In this document: piece by piece, positions 29,872 to 37,484 of the stretch
Numbering within the stretch: the stretch's first letter is position 1
Layout of the letters: every line of letters starts with the position of its first letter
Source of the DNA: Pseudomonadota bacterium
Lineage (GTDB): Bacteria > Desulfobacterota > Binatia > Binatales > Binataceae
Length of the DNA stretch: 64,000 nucleotides
Assembly: GCA_021323945.1 (NCBI GenBank)
Contig: JAJPKA010000020.1
Coordinates: forward strand, 124,001-188,000
Direction of reading: 5' to 3'
Notes under the pieces: generated by a model
Database searches by the model: none
What the model was told of the DNA's origin: nothing
What the model saw: the letters and a program-made list of their open reading frames with translations, nothing else
Made by a program: the position numbers and the translations under genes

Positions 29872-30657
29872 ATGTCTCACCGGCGCAAATTTAGGTCAAA
29901 CCCCCAAGCGAACAAGAAACCCAAGCCGGTTTTTGAGTCACCGTTCCGCAAACTTAAGAACCTTCTCCGGTCTCAAGAGGGTCCGGACGCCAGCGGTCGG
30001 TGGATCGGAAACCCGAAGCTGTCCACTCACTCAAACGGCTCGGACCAGCCGTGCGCTGAAGTCTCCTCCTCCGCAGCCGACGAGGAAGCATTGCTGCGCC
30101 AGGCATTCGAGGGTGTGCGTCCAATTTCCGGAAGCAAGCGGGAGCGGATTGTGGCTCAACCCACCTTGGTTCGCAATATCGTCAGTGAAGATGCCGAGGT
30201 CTTGGCAGAGCTTTCGGACCTGGTCTCGGGTCAAGGAACTTTCGAGCTTACGGAAACCGAAGACTACATAGAGGGAGCCCGCGTCGGGCTCGATCCGCGC
30301 TTAGTGACGAGACTGCGGCGGGGAGATTTCTCGATGCAGGCCCATATCGACCTCCACGGGCTGACTCGGGCGGACGCGAAAGCCGCTCTGACGAGATTTA
30401 TATTGGATTCGGTTCGCAAAGGGTACCGGGCGGTGTTGGTCGTCCATGGTCGTGGTCTCCGCTCGCCCGGGGGGCGTCCGGTGCTTAAGCACGCCACGGC
30501 CCACTGGCTTTCTCATGGCACCATTGGCGCTTATGTGCTGGCTTTCACCACCGCCCAGATTTACGACGGCGGAGCTGGAGCATTGTGGGTGCTATTGCGA
30601 CGAGAGCGTAAACGCGCACCCTTCGATGTCCTCAAAGGAGCGCGACGCCATGATTAG
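29872..30657 (+). CDS. Smr domain-containing protein
   Basis: A 261-residue protein with a C-terminal Smr domain (about residues 155-255): IDLHGLTRADAKAAL, VVHGRGLRSPGGRPVLK and YDGGAGALWVLLRRERKR. The small MutS-related domain alone has nicking endonuclease or RNA-cleaving activity in characterised members. The first 130 residues are Arg/Lys/Pro-rich and probably flexible. It follows rarA by 126 bases in the same direction and ends inside the strong terminator hairpin, consistent with an operon of two DNA-maintenance genes. Confidence 0.93.
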   Translation: MSHRRKFRSNPQANKKPKPVFESPFRKLKNLLRSQEGPDASGRWIGNPKLSTHSNGSDQPCAEVSSSAADEEALLRQAFEGVRPISGSKRERIVAQPTLVRNIVSEDAEVLAELSDLVSGQGTFELTETEDYIEGARVGLDPRLVTRLRRGDFSMQAHIDLHGLTRADAKAALTRFILDSVRKGYRAVLVVHGRGLRSPGGRPVLKHATAHWLSHGTIGAYVLAFTTAQIYDGGAGALWVLLRRERKRAPFDVLKGARRHD

Positions 30658-30690
30658 TGAGGGGCTCGCCGAAGCGAGCCCCTCACTAAT
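30653..30690. terminator. Perfect bidirectional terminator hairpin
   Basis: Arms ATTAGTGAGGGGCTCGC and GCGAGCCCCTCACTAAT, 17 perfect pairs around a CGAA tetraloop. The stem includes the stop codon of the Smr gene (TAG at 30655-30657) and lies between it and the convergent atpE. Its stability and position show a shared end for both transcripts, even though the T run is weak. Confidence 0.85.
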
Positions 30691-30714
30691 TTGAGAATGA
30701 ACCCTGAGCGTGGA

Positions 30715-31047
30715 TCAGATCTTGCCCTGCAAAATAAACGCGATAACCAGAGCATAAAGCGTCAGGGACTCAACGAAAGCCAGACCGATAATCATCGGCA
30801 CGAACAGCTGATTTGTACTGTTCGGATTGCGACCAATCGACTCCATGGCTGATGCGCCAATACGACCTTGGCCAATTCCGCAACCCAGGGCCGCAATTCC
30901 CAACCCCAAACCAGCGCCGATCGCTAACAATCCGCTCTTCAAGCCAGCACCCTGGTCTGAAGCCGCAGTCTGAGCCAGCGCTGCCAAGGGTGAGACCATA
31001 ACCGCAATCAGCGCGGCGCTCAAGGCCATCGAGATCTTACGAACCAT
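30715..31047 (-). CDS. atpE: ATP synthase F0 subunit c
   Basis: A 110-residue c subunit with an N-terminal signal-like extension of about 27 residues (ALSAALIAVMVSPLAALAQT) before the two-helix hairpin. The first helix is LLAIGAGLGLGIAALGCGIGQG; the second has the ion-binding glutamate in FVESLTLYALVIAFIL (Glu93). Gln60, Glu93, Ser94 and Tyr98 line up with the sodium-binding residues of Ilyobacter-type c subunits. The same residues also occur in some proton-type or unclear delta-lineage rings, so ion specificity is open. It is the last gene of the F0 group atpZ-atpI-atpB-atpE. Confidence 0.95.
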   Translation of the reverse strand: MVRKISMALSAALIAVMVSPLAALAQTAASDQGAGLKSGLLAIGAGLGLGIAALGCGIGQGRIGASAMESIGRNPNSTNQLFVPMIIGLAFVESLTLYALVIAFILQGKI

Positions 31048-31194
31048 CCTATCTTCCTCCTGCTGCTAAACCCGCTAGCCACCCGGCCCTGACGCTATTT
31101 ATCACCTCCTCTATCCTCTTCCACGCTTCGGCCGGCAACCGGGCTGTTAGTAGCGGGATTTGATGCTTTAGATGCAGGGCACTAAAGCGCTTGA

Positions 31195-31890
31195 CTAGTG
31201 CGCCGCCGCCGCCATGCGAACGTAGCTTATCGCAAGGATGACGAAGACCAGCGCTTGCACCACGCAAACGATACTACCTAAGGCATAGAACGCGATCGGT
31301 ATGAACAAGTAGGTCAGTCCGGTAAACAGGGTTAGTACGTGGTGGTCCGCGAACATGTTGGCGAACAGACGAATGCCCAGCGAAAAAGGCCGGAACAGGT
31401 TATCTGCGACCTCTATTACGACCATGAACCATCCCAGCCACCAGAGCGGGCCAAAAAAACTCAGCAGATATCTTGGCCCTTGATGAGCAAATCCCTGGTA
31501 CAGGTAGTAAATGAAGCAAATGGCCCCCAGGGCGAAGGTCAGATCGGTGTCGCTGGTGGGCGGTGTCAAGCCTGGCACCAGACCCATGAAATTAGCGGTG
31601 ACGATGAAGAGAAAAAGGCTCCCGAAAAACGGAACATAGCGCCGAGCACCATGCAATTCTGACACCTGCATCACTAATCCGTCGATCCACTCTACCGCGA
31701 CCTCGGCGAAATGGCGCAACGAAAACCCCTGGTCCGGAAGCGTCGGATCCGGAGCAGCTGACAATGCGCGACGCGCCGCATAACCGAATATTAGGAGCAA
31801 CGCCATTACTATCCACACGGCGATTAGTTCGGTCGGCACCCGGCCGAGAGCGTGGGCTATGAGCGCAAAGAAATTAACCGGTTCGGACAC
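31195..31890 (-). CDS. atpB: ATP synthase F0 subunit a
   Basis: A protein of about 231 residues with five to six membrane spans that forms the ion half-channels next to the c ring. The signature region LRHFAEVAVEWIDGLVMQV leads to FFGSLFLFIVTANFMGLVPG, and the essential arginine lies in FRPFSLGIRLFANMFADHHV. The GTG at 31890 is preferred because GGGAGG precedes it by ten bases; a TTG at 31917 is open upstream. The F1 genes are not in this window, so the F0 set is separate, as in many deltaproteobacterial and alphaproteobacterial genomes. Confidence 0.95.
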   Translation of the reverse strand: MSEPVNFFALIAHALGRVPTELIAVWIVMALLLIFGYAARRALSAAPDPTLPDQGFSLRHFAEVAVEWIDGLVMQVSELHGARRYVPFFGSLFLFIVTANFMGLVPGLTPPTSDTDLTFALGAICFIYYLYQGFAHQGPRYLLSFFGPLWWLGWFMVVIEVADNLFRPFSLGIRLFANMFADHHVLTLFTGLTYLFIPIAFYALGSIVCVVQALVFVILAISYVRMAAAAH

Positions 31891-31932
31891 TTGACCTTTG
31901 CCTCCCTGCCAATCCAATGATGACCAGCCTTC

Positions 31933-32295
31933 CTACCGGTCGGGTTGCAGCGGAAGGGGCTGACCCCAGCAGGCGCGCCCAACTTCAATAAAGATTGCAG
32001 CGATTTGAGTCAAGGTGCCGACCGTGAACCCGAAAAGGCTCACGCGTTCCGAGCTGATAACTGCGTAAACAACCGCAATCAGAAACAGCATCTTCAGCGG
32101 CGCGGCCAACAGACCCAGGGTATTGACGCCACCAGCTCTCTTCGCGCTGGCTAAGACTCCGCGGACTGTCAAGCTTAAGAGGCTTAGGTTGATCATCATC
32201 AGTGCCGCGCCCAAAAGGCATCCGACTGCTGCTCGCGGCGAAGCCTTCGCGAAAAGAAGAGCCGCGGTAATGGCTGCGAGTATAATCGTAGCCAT
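31933..32295 (-). CDS. atpI: ATP synthase subunit I (AtpI-like)
   Basis: A protein of about 120 residues with four predicted membrane helices (for example IILAAITAALLFAKA, AVGCLLGAALMMINLSL, LLAAPLKMLFLIAVVYAVI and VGTLTQIAAIFIEVG). It sits between atpZ and atpB, the standard place for AtpI, which helps assemble the c ring and may act as a magnesium/calcium channel with AtpZ. Sequence identity to AtpI is weak; the call rests on context and topology. The ATG at 32295 is chosen over one at 32346 because it starts directly before the first helix. Confidence 0.75.
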   Translation of the reverse strand: MATIILAAITAALLFAKASPRAAVGCLLGAALMMINLSLLSLTVRGVLASAKRAGGVNTLGLLAAPLKMLFLIAVVYAVISSERVSLFGFTVGTLTQIAAIFIEVGRACWGQPLPLQPDR

Positions 32296-32359
32296 CTGAA
32301 TTCCCGCGATGCTCGGCGACCTCTGTATGCAGAGCTGGCGACACATGCCACACGCGGCT

Positions 32360-32593
32360 TCAATCGCTCTTCGATTGGTTGGTTTTCATGAAATCCCGAA
32401 GCTCCAAGATGAGCCGGTAAAAGCCCAGCAGTACCCCGCTTAGCAAACCGATCAGTCCGAACCACGGTCGGTGAAAGTATTCACCCAGATAATAGCCGCC
32501 CACCAGACCCGCTAAAATCGGCGAGGAAAATTCCAGTCCGATAACTGTAACTCGCAGATAGCGCGAGGTACCGGTTGACGCATTAGCACTCAT
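32360..32593 (-). CDS. atpZ: AtpZ/AtpI-family ATP synthase accessory protein
   Basis: A 77-residue protein with two membrane spans and the AtpZ pattern: FSSPILAGLVGGYYLGEYF, then a glycine-rich turn and WFGLIGLLSGVLLGFYRLIL. It is first in the minus-strand F0 group (atpZ, atpI, atpB, atpE). AtpZ and AtpI form a small membrane complex associated with F-type ATP synthase, involved in ion uptake or rotor assembly. Starts at an ATG directly after hemL. Confidence 0.8.
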   Translation of the reverse strand: MSANASTGTSRYLRVTVIGLEFSSPILAGLVGGYYLGEYFHRPWFGLIGLLSGVLLGFYRLILELRDFMKTNQSKSD

Positions 32594-32626
32594 GGCCTGG
32601 GAAGCGCGCTTCGACCAACCCGCGCC

Positions 32627-33922
32627 TCAAGTCGACCCAATGCTTTGCAGGCTCTCGTGGGCTGCGGCGATAGTCGCATCGATGTCCTCATCGGAATGGG
32701 CAACAGAGACGAACATGGCCTCAAACTGCGAAGGGGGCAGATAAATGCCCCGCTCCAACATCGCGCGGAAAAACTTCGCGAACATCGTCGTGTCTGCCCG
32801 GCGTGCTTCTTCTCCGTTGCCGACTCGATCAAGCCCGAAGAACAAGGTTAACAGCGATCCGGCCCGATTAACGCAACCGCGCCTGCCACTGGTTTGAAGT
32901 GCCGATTTAAGCCCGTTTTCGAGCCGGGCAGCCAACGCTTCGAGCCGTGCATACGGAGCGGTGGCCTCAAGTACATTAAGGGTGGCGATTCCGGCAGTAA
33001 CTGACAAAGGATTCCCCGACAAGGTACCCGCCTGGTAGACGGGGCCTTGCGGTGCTAGAAGGTCCAACAATTCCGCCTTGCCAGCCACCGCACCGATCGG
33101 CAAACCTCCTCCGATGATTTTTCCCAGCGTCAACAAATCAGGCCGAATACCAGCCTGCTCTGACACGGTTCCGTATCGTAGCCGAAAGCCACTGATCACT
33201 TCATCACAGATGAGCAGGGCTCCGTGAGCGTGAGTGAGGACGTAAAGTGCGTGCAAGAAGTCTGGCGGTGGCGGCACCACCCCCATATTGGCGGCGATAG
33301 GCTCGACTATGACCGCTGCAATCTCGGCCGGTTTCGAGCTCAAGTAGCCTTCGACTGCTTCGAGCGAGCCATACTGAGCGACCCGTGTTTGGGCGGCGAG
33401 TGCCTCGGAAACTCCGGCGCTGTCTGGGACGCCGAAGGTCATGGAACCAGAACCTGCGCGGACCAGCAAGGCGTCAGCGTGGCCGTGGTAGCAACCATCG
33501 AATTTGATTATTCCTGGTCGTCCTGTAGCCGCCCGGGCAATGCGTATCGCGGTCATCGTTGCTTCAGTGCCAGAATTGACCAAGCGAACCTTTTCGGCGG
33601 CCGGAATTGCCGCGGTGATTTTCTCGGCTAGCTCGACTTCGAGTCGGGTTGGTGCGCCATACGAGAACCCATGCTCGAGCTGGCGCGTTAGCGCGGTCAC
33701 AACGGGCAAGGGCGAATGTCCAAGAATTGCCGGGCCGTAGGAACCGACGTAATCAACGAAACTGTTGCCGTCGGCGTCGTAAATATGGGCTCCTTGGGCT
33801 CGTTCGATAAAAATTGGGGAGCCACCCACTGCTTTCCAGGCTCGCACCGGTGAATTAACGGCTCCCGGAATCAGGGCATTGGCACGTATAAACAGATTGT
33901 TTGATTTATTCACAGACAACAT
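32627..33922 (-). CDS. hemL: Glutamate-1-semialdehyde 2,1-aminomutase
   Basis: A protein of about 431 residues that converts glutamate-1-semialdehyde to 5-aminolevulinate in the C5 route to heme, using PMP/PLP. The start NNLFIRANALIPGAVNSPVR and substrate loops (VRLVNSGTEATMTAIRIARA) are diagnostic. The PLP lysine is in LLTLGKIIGGGLPIGAVAG, and the C-terminus has GIYLPPSQFEAMFVSVAHS. The ATG at 33922 is favoured by homology; a TTG at 33949 is also open. It runs into the F0 genes, leaving 33 bases to atpZ, and its 5' end faces the origin region. Confidence 0.95.
   Translation of the reverse strand: MLSVNKSNNLFIRANALIPGAVNSPVRAWKAVGGSPIFIERAQGAHIYDADGNSFVDYVGSYGPAILGHSPLPVVTALTRQLEHGFSYGAPTRLEVELAEKITAAIPAAEKVRLVNSGTEATMTAIRIARAATGRPGIIKFDGCYHGHADALLVRAGSGSMTFGVPDSAGVSEALAAQTRVAQYGSLEAVEGYLSSKPAEIAAVIVEPIAANMGVVPPPPDFLHALYVLTHAHGALLICDEVISGFRLRYGTVSEQAGIRPDLLTLGKIIGGGLPIGAVAGKAELLDLLAPQGPVYQAGTLSGNPLSVTAGIATLNVLEATAPYARLEALAARLENGLKSALQTSGRRGCVNRAGSLLTLFFGLDRVGNGEEARRADTTMFAKFFRAMLERGIYLPPSQFEAMFVSVAHSDEDIDATIAAAHESLQSIGST
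33906..33914. promoter_or_regulatory. DnaA box in the 5' end of hemL
   Basis: TTATTCACA fits the DnaA-box consensus TTATNCACA. It lies at codons 3-6 of hemL, at the left edge of the proposed origin region. Confidence 0.55.
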
Positions 33923-34502
33923 GGCTGATCTGTTCTCTTCGCGCTCCAAAACCTTTTATGAAACCAAGTGTTGGTCAGAGAACCCCTAAGACACCGCATC
34001 GCATCGATCCGAGAGCCCGCAGCATTTCGGCTTCCAGAGCCTAGATCGCGCAGATCGCAATTTCACGCCTCAGTCAAGAAGCGTTAAACCGAATAATCGG
34101 TCGCAAAAATTTTCCTTGAAAATCGCGATCTTGCGCCGCGCCGCTTCATACCAACTTGAACCGTGTCTGCGAAAATTCTAAATCCTTCCATTCATCACCG
34201 CCACACCTGAAAAAAAGGGGGAAAACTCAGGAGGTGGGGATAACCTAAGTCGTGACTACGGTCACGAATGTCTCCGACAGAGTCGAGCGGTAATTGGCTG
34301 GCCCAGCTCAGTGGGCCGAGTGGATAGTTTTTTTAACGTAATCTTTAAAAGCCGGATAGTCAGAAGAAAAAAAGAGGTTATCAACAGATGTTGATAACCC
34401 TGTGAGTAATTTACTGACTACTGGCAAATTGGCCTTGGTGATTCATTCCCGCAGAGGTCAAACAACGGGGACGAGCCGTCAAAACGAGGGAGGATTTAAC
34501 GG
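33923..34502. other. oriC: Candidate chromosomal replication origin (oriC), dnaA upstream region
   Basis: A 580-base non-coding region between divergent hemL and dnaA. It contains the inverted pair of DnaA-box-like sites at 34376-34399, a further GGGATAACC site near 34237, and AT-rich tracts (GTTTTTTTAACGTAATCTTT at about 34326-34345) suited to be the unwinding element. A DnaA box also lies in the hemL 5' end. The dnaA promoter must also be here. The dnaA-dnaN gap (35910-36269) holds more box-like sites, so the origin may be bipartite. Confidence 0.65.
34376..34399. promoter_or_regulatory. Perfect palindrome made of two DnaA-box-like 9-mers
   Basis: GGTTATCAACA-GA-TGTTGATAACC, eleven-base perfect arms around two bases. 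Each arm has TTATCAACA, one mismatch from the DnaA consensus TTATCCACA, in head-to-head orientation. It lies about 100 bases upstream of the dnaA start, so it may act in initiation and in dnaA autoregulation. Confidence 0.65.
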
Positions 34503-35909
34503 ATGAACGGCGTGTGGCAGAGAGCTGCCGATCGGATTCGCGAGTCTCTGGGCCAGGTTGGCTATGAAACCTGGATCGGACCGTTGAACTTCATCGGCAT
34601 CGAAGGCCGGATCGCAACAATCGAAGCGCCTAATCGTTTCTTTCGGGACTGGGTAAACGATCGATATCTGGATCTCCTCCGCGACGTGTTATCCGCAGAA
34701 ACCGGCGAGGACATTGAAGTTAGGTTAGTGGTTGGAAAGGATTCGCCACGTAGTAGGATTGCCACGCTCGGAAATAGTGGCAATGGCCATACGCGCCAGA
34801 CTTCTTCAAGCGGCGACAAGAGTAACTCGGCAATGGGCAGCCAGGAGCTTCAGGCAGCTGTCCACCCCCAGTTGAATCCACGCTACACTTTTGCCGAATT
34901 CGTAGTTGGGTCCAGCAATCAGTTCGCTCACGCAGCGGCCTTGGCTGTCGCTAATCGGCCGGGTGAAAAATACAATCCGCTGTTCATTTACGGCGGCGTC
35001 GGCCTCGGCAAGACTCATCTCGCTACGGCGATCGGCCATCATCTCTGGGCTAGTTCGCGTCAGCGCAAGGTCCTGTTTATGCCGGCTGAGGTCTTCATGA
35101 ATGAGCTCATCAGTTCGATCAGACGCGAAAAGATGGGTGACTTCAAGGAAAAATTTCGCCGGGTTGACGCGCTGATTCTCGACGACGTCCAATTCTTGGC
35201 TGGACGCGAACGAACTCAGGAAGAGTTCTTCCACACTTTCAACTCACTGCACTCCGAGCGCCATCAGATCGTTCTGACTTGCGACAAAGTGCCCCGCGAT
35301 ATTCCAGGTCTTGAGGAGCGTCTGAGAAATCGCTTTGAATCCGGCCTTATCGCTGACATTACGGCACCTGATCTTGAGACTCGGGTTGCCATTCTGCAGA
35401 AGAAAGCGGCTCTCGAATCACTCAATATGCCGAGCGAGGTCGCGATGTACATCGCCCAGAACGTCTCTTCCAACGTGCGTGAGCTTGAAGGCTGCTTAAC
35501 CCGACTCGCAGCTCTAGCCTCTCTGAACACTTCACCAATGACGATTGAGTTTGCTCGACAGGCTCTGCGTGATCTTATTCGCACTCATGAGAGCAAACCT
35601 GACATCGAAGCGATTCAGCGCGCGGTGGCAGATTTCTTCCATATCCGGCTCGCTGACCTTAAGTCCAAAAGGCGTACGCAGCACATAGCCTTCTGCCGGC
35701 AGGTGGCGATGTATTTGTGCCGCAAGATCACTGAAAGCTCGTTTCCCGCCATTGGCGAGAGCTTTGGACGAGACCATTCGACCGTCATTCATGCCTTCAA
35801 CCTTATCTTGCGCCGAGTGACTAACGATTCGGCGTTTCGCTTTTCGATTGAAAAGATCGAACGAGAGTTGAAAAACATGCACTCCAGTTCGCCAGCTCCA
35901 ACCCCCTAA
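34503..35909 (+). CDS. dnaA: Chromosomal replication initiator protein DnaA
   Basis: A 468-residue initiator. Domain I (residues 1-85) begins VWQRAADRIRESLGQVGYET; domain II is a short, Ser/Gly-rich linker; domain III AAA+ has NPLFIYGGVGLGKTHLATAIG and VDALILDDVQFLAGRERTQ. Domain IV, the box-binding helix-turn-helix, ends with SFGRDHSTVIHAFNLILRRV. A GAGGGAGGA-like ribosome site lies close to the ATG (about seven bases). It is followed by dnaN after 360 bases, the usual dnaA-dnaN order, here next to hemL/F0 genes on the other side. Confidence 0.98.
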   Translation: MNGVWQRAADRIRESLGQVGYETWIGPLNFIGIEGRIATIEAPNRFFRDWVNDRYLDLLRDVLSAETGEDIEVRLVVGKDSPRSRIATLGNSGNGHTRQTSSSGDKSNSAMGSQELQAAVHPQLNPRYTFAEFVVGSSNQFAHAAALAVANRPGEKYNPLFIYGGVGLGKTHLATAIGHHLWASSRQRKVLFMPAEVFMNELISSIRREKMGDFKEKFRRVDALILDDVQFLAGRERTQEEFFHTFNSLHSERHQIVLTCDKVPRDIPGLEERLRNRFESGLIADITAPDLETRVAILQKKAALESLNMPSEVAMYIAQNVSSNVRELEGCLTRLAALASLNTSPMTIEFARQALRDLIRTHESKPDIEAIQRAVADFFHIRLADLKSKRRTQHIAFCRQVAMYLCRKITESSFPAIGESFGRDHSTVIHAFNLILRRVTNDSAFRFSIEKIERELKNMHSSSPAPTP

Positions 35910-36269
35910 TCATTCGTCGCCAGGCTTAGGATCACGCCATCTAAGCAATGCTCCGGAGGTCGACCAAACGGACCTGAAGTCAAGTCTGGGTGACTGACAC
36001 ATGAGTCAGCAATCGGAAATGAAATTGCAGTGGAAGGATCTGTGGGTAACGCGGGGATAAACCTTGGTTATCGTCAGCAATGGTTCGATGCTAACCGTTT
36101 AAGCTTTTGTTCGGTCATGTTAAGCACAACCTTATCAATTATAAAAAGGCCAATCGCGACAAATACTTAGGGCAAAAATGCACAAGTCGACAAGCCTTTC
36201 TGTCTCTACTAAATTTTTCCCTGGAAGATTGTTTCCAGGATCAGCAGGCAAACTGCAGGATACGACTTC
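35910..36269. other. dnaA-dnaN intergenic region with box-like sites
   Basis: No gene. It has TGTGGGTAA (about 36039-36047), the complement of a one-mismatch DnaA box, and a GGGATAAACC ... GGTTATC pair near 36054-36071. An AT-rich stretch near 36120-36175 (CCTTATCAATTATAAAAAGG) could unwind. This may be part of oriC or hold the dnaN promoter. Confidence 0.45.
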
Positions 36270-37400
36270 ATGGAAATCGCGATAAATCGCGTTGCACTAT
36301 TGGACGCGCTCAGCATGATTCAGGGAATAGTTGAGCGTCGCAACACGGTGCCGATCCTTGGCCACGTGCTCATCGAACCCGCTGAGGGCAGAGTGCGACT
36401 TTCAGCAACCGATCTGGAGGTTGGCATTCGCACTGAACTGACTGCGGAAGCGTCCGACCCAGCTTCGTTTACGCTCGCTGCCCGTAAATTGTTCGAGATC
36501 GTACGGGAAACGGAGGCGGAACAGGTAACAATCAAAGCGCTCGAGCGGGACTGGATGGAGCTTCGTTGCGGTCGTGCGCGATTCAAAATGATGGGCCTCG
36601 ACCCGCGCAGCTTTCCATCGCTGCCTGCGACAAACGGCCAGCTTGACCGGGAACGTGGCATTCAAGCAGAACTGAAGCTGTCGCCTGATGTGCTGGCGAA
36701 CATGATCGATAAAACCATCTTTGCAGTCAGCCCTGACGAGGCACGTTATAACCTCAGCGGGGTTTACTTGGCCGCACCGGAAAGTGGGACGGTAAGAATG
36801 GTCGCCACCGATGGCCACCGATTATCGTTGGTTGACCGCGAAGCTGGCGGCTTTGCGATGGAAGGAGGGGTGATCATTCCACGCAAGGGTCTGGCAGAGT
36901 TGCGAAAACTGCTCGACGAACCCGGTGAAGATGTTGCTCATCTGGTGATTGAGCGACAATTGGCCTGGTTGCGCCGCGGCGCCACTGAGCTTTCGATGAG
37001 GCTGGTCGAAGGAGAGTTTCCCGACTACCAGGGGGTCATTCCCACAGAGTCGCGTTACCAGATACATGTCGGCCGCGACATTCTACTGAATGCGATGCGG
37101 CGCGCCGCGATTTTTTCCAATGAGCGTTATCACGGGGTCAAACTCGCATTCGCTGAGGGCACCCTGACGGTGTCTTCGACCAGTCCGGAAGTGGGTGAAG
37201 CCAGCGAAACGATCGATGTCGCATTCAACGGAGCTGAATTTTCTATCGGGTTCAATGCGCTCTACATTCAACAGGTCCTCAACGTCATCCCGAGCGAGGG
37301 TGAAGCGGTTCTGGGCTTGAGCGACGAAGTTACAGCGGGAGTTATCACGACGCCCTCGGACTCCAAATTTCGCTACGTAGTGATGCCTATGCGACTCTAA
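36270..37400 (+). CDS. dnaN: DNA polymerase III sliding clamp (beta subunit)
   Basis: A 376-residue clamp that holds polymerase on DNA. It has the three-domain beta-clamp layout: the first domain starts MEIAINRVALLDALSMIQGI with RRNTVPILGHVLIEP, the second includes AVSPDEARYNLSGVYLAAP and MVATDGHRLSLVDREAGG, and the third has ERYHGVKLAFAEGTLTVSST and FRYVVMPMRL at the end. Length is normal. It is the only other replication gene beside dnaA here; recF and gyrB do not follow, so the classic dnaA-dnaN-recF-gyrB cluster is broken. Confidence 0.98.
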   Translation: MEIAINRVALLDALSMIQGIVERRNTVPILGHVLIEPAEGRVRLSATDLEVGIRTELTAEASDPASFTLAARKLFEIVRETEAEQVTIKALERDWMELRCGRARFKMMGLDPRSFPSLPATNGQLDRERGIQAELKLSPDVLANMIDKTIFAVSPDEARYNLSGVYLAAPESGTVRMVATDGHRLSLVDREAGGFAMEGGVIIPRKGLAELRKLLDEPGEDVAHLVIERQLAWLRRGATELSMRLVEGEFPDYQGVIPTESRYQIHVGRDILLNAMRRAAIFSNERYHGVKLAFAEGTLTVSSTSPEVGEASETIDVAFNGAEFSIGFNALYIQQVLNVIPSEGEAVLGLSDEVTAGVITTPSDSKFRYVVMPMRL

Positions 37401-37484
37401 AGGCTCTATACCCGAATCGCTTGTCTTTTCTGCAACGCGTGATAACACGCCGACAACCTCGCCTCGAGCTAGCTTAATCTCTCC

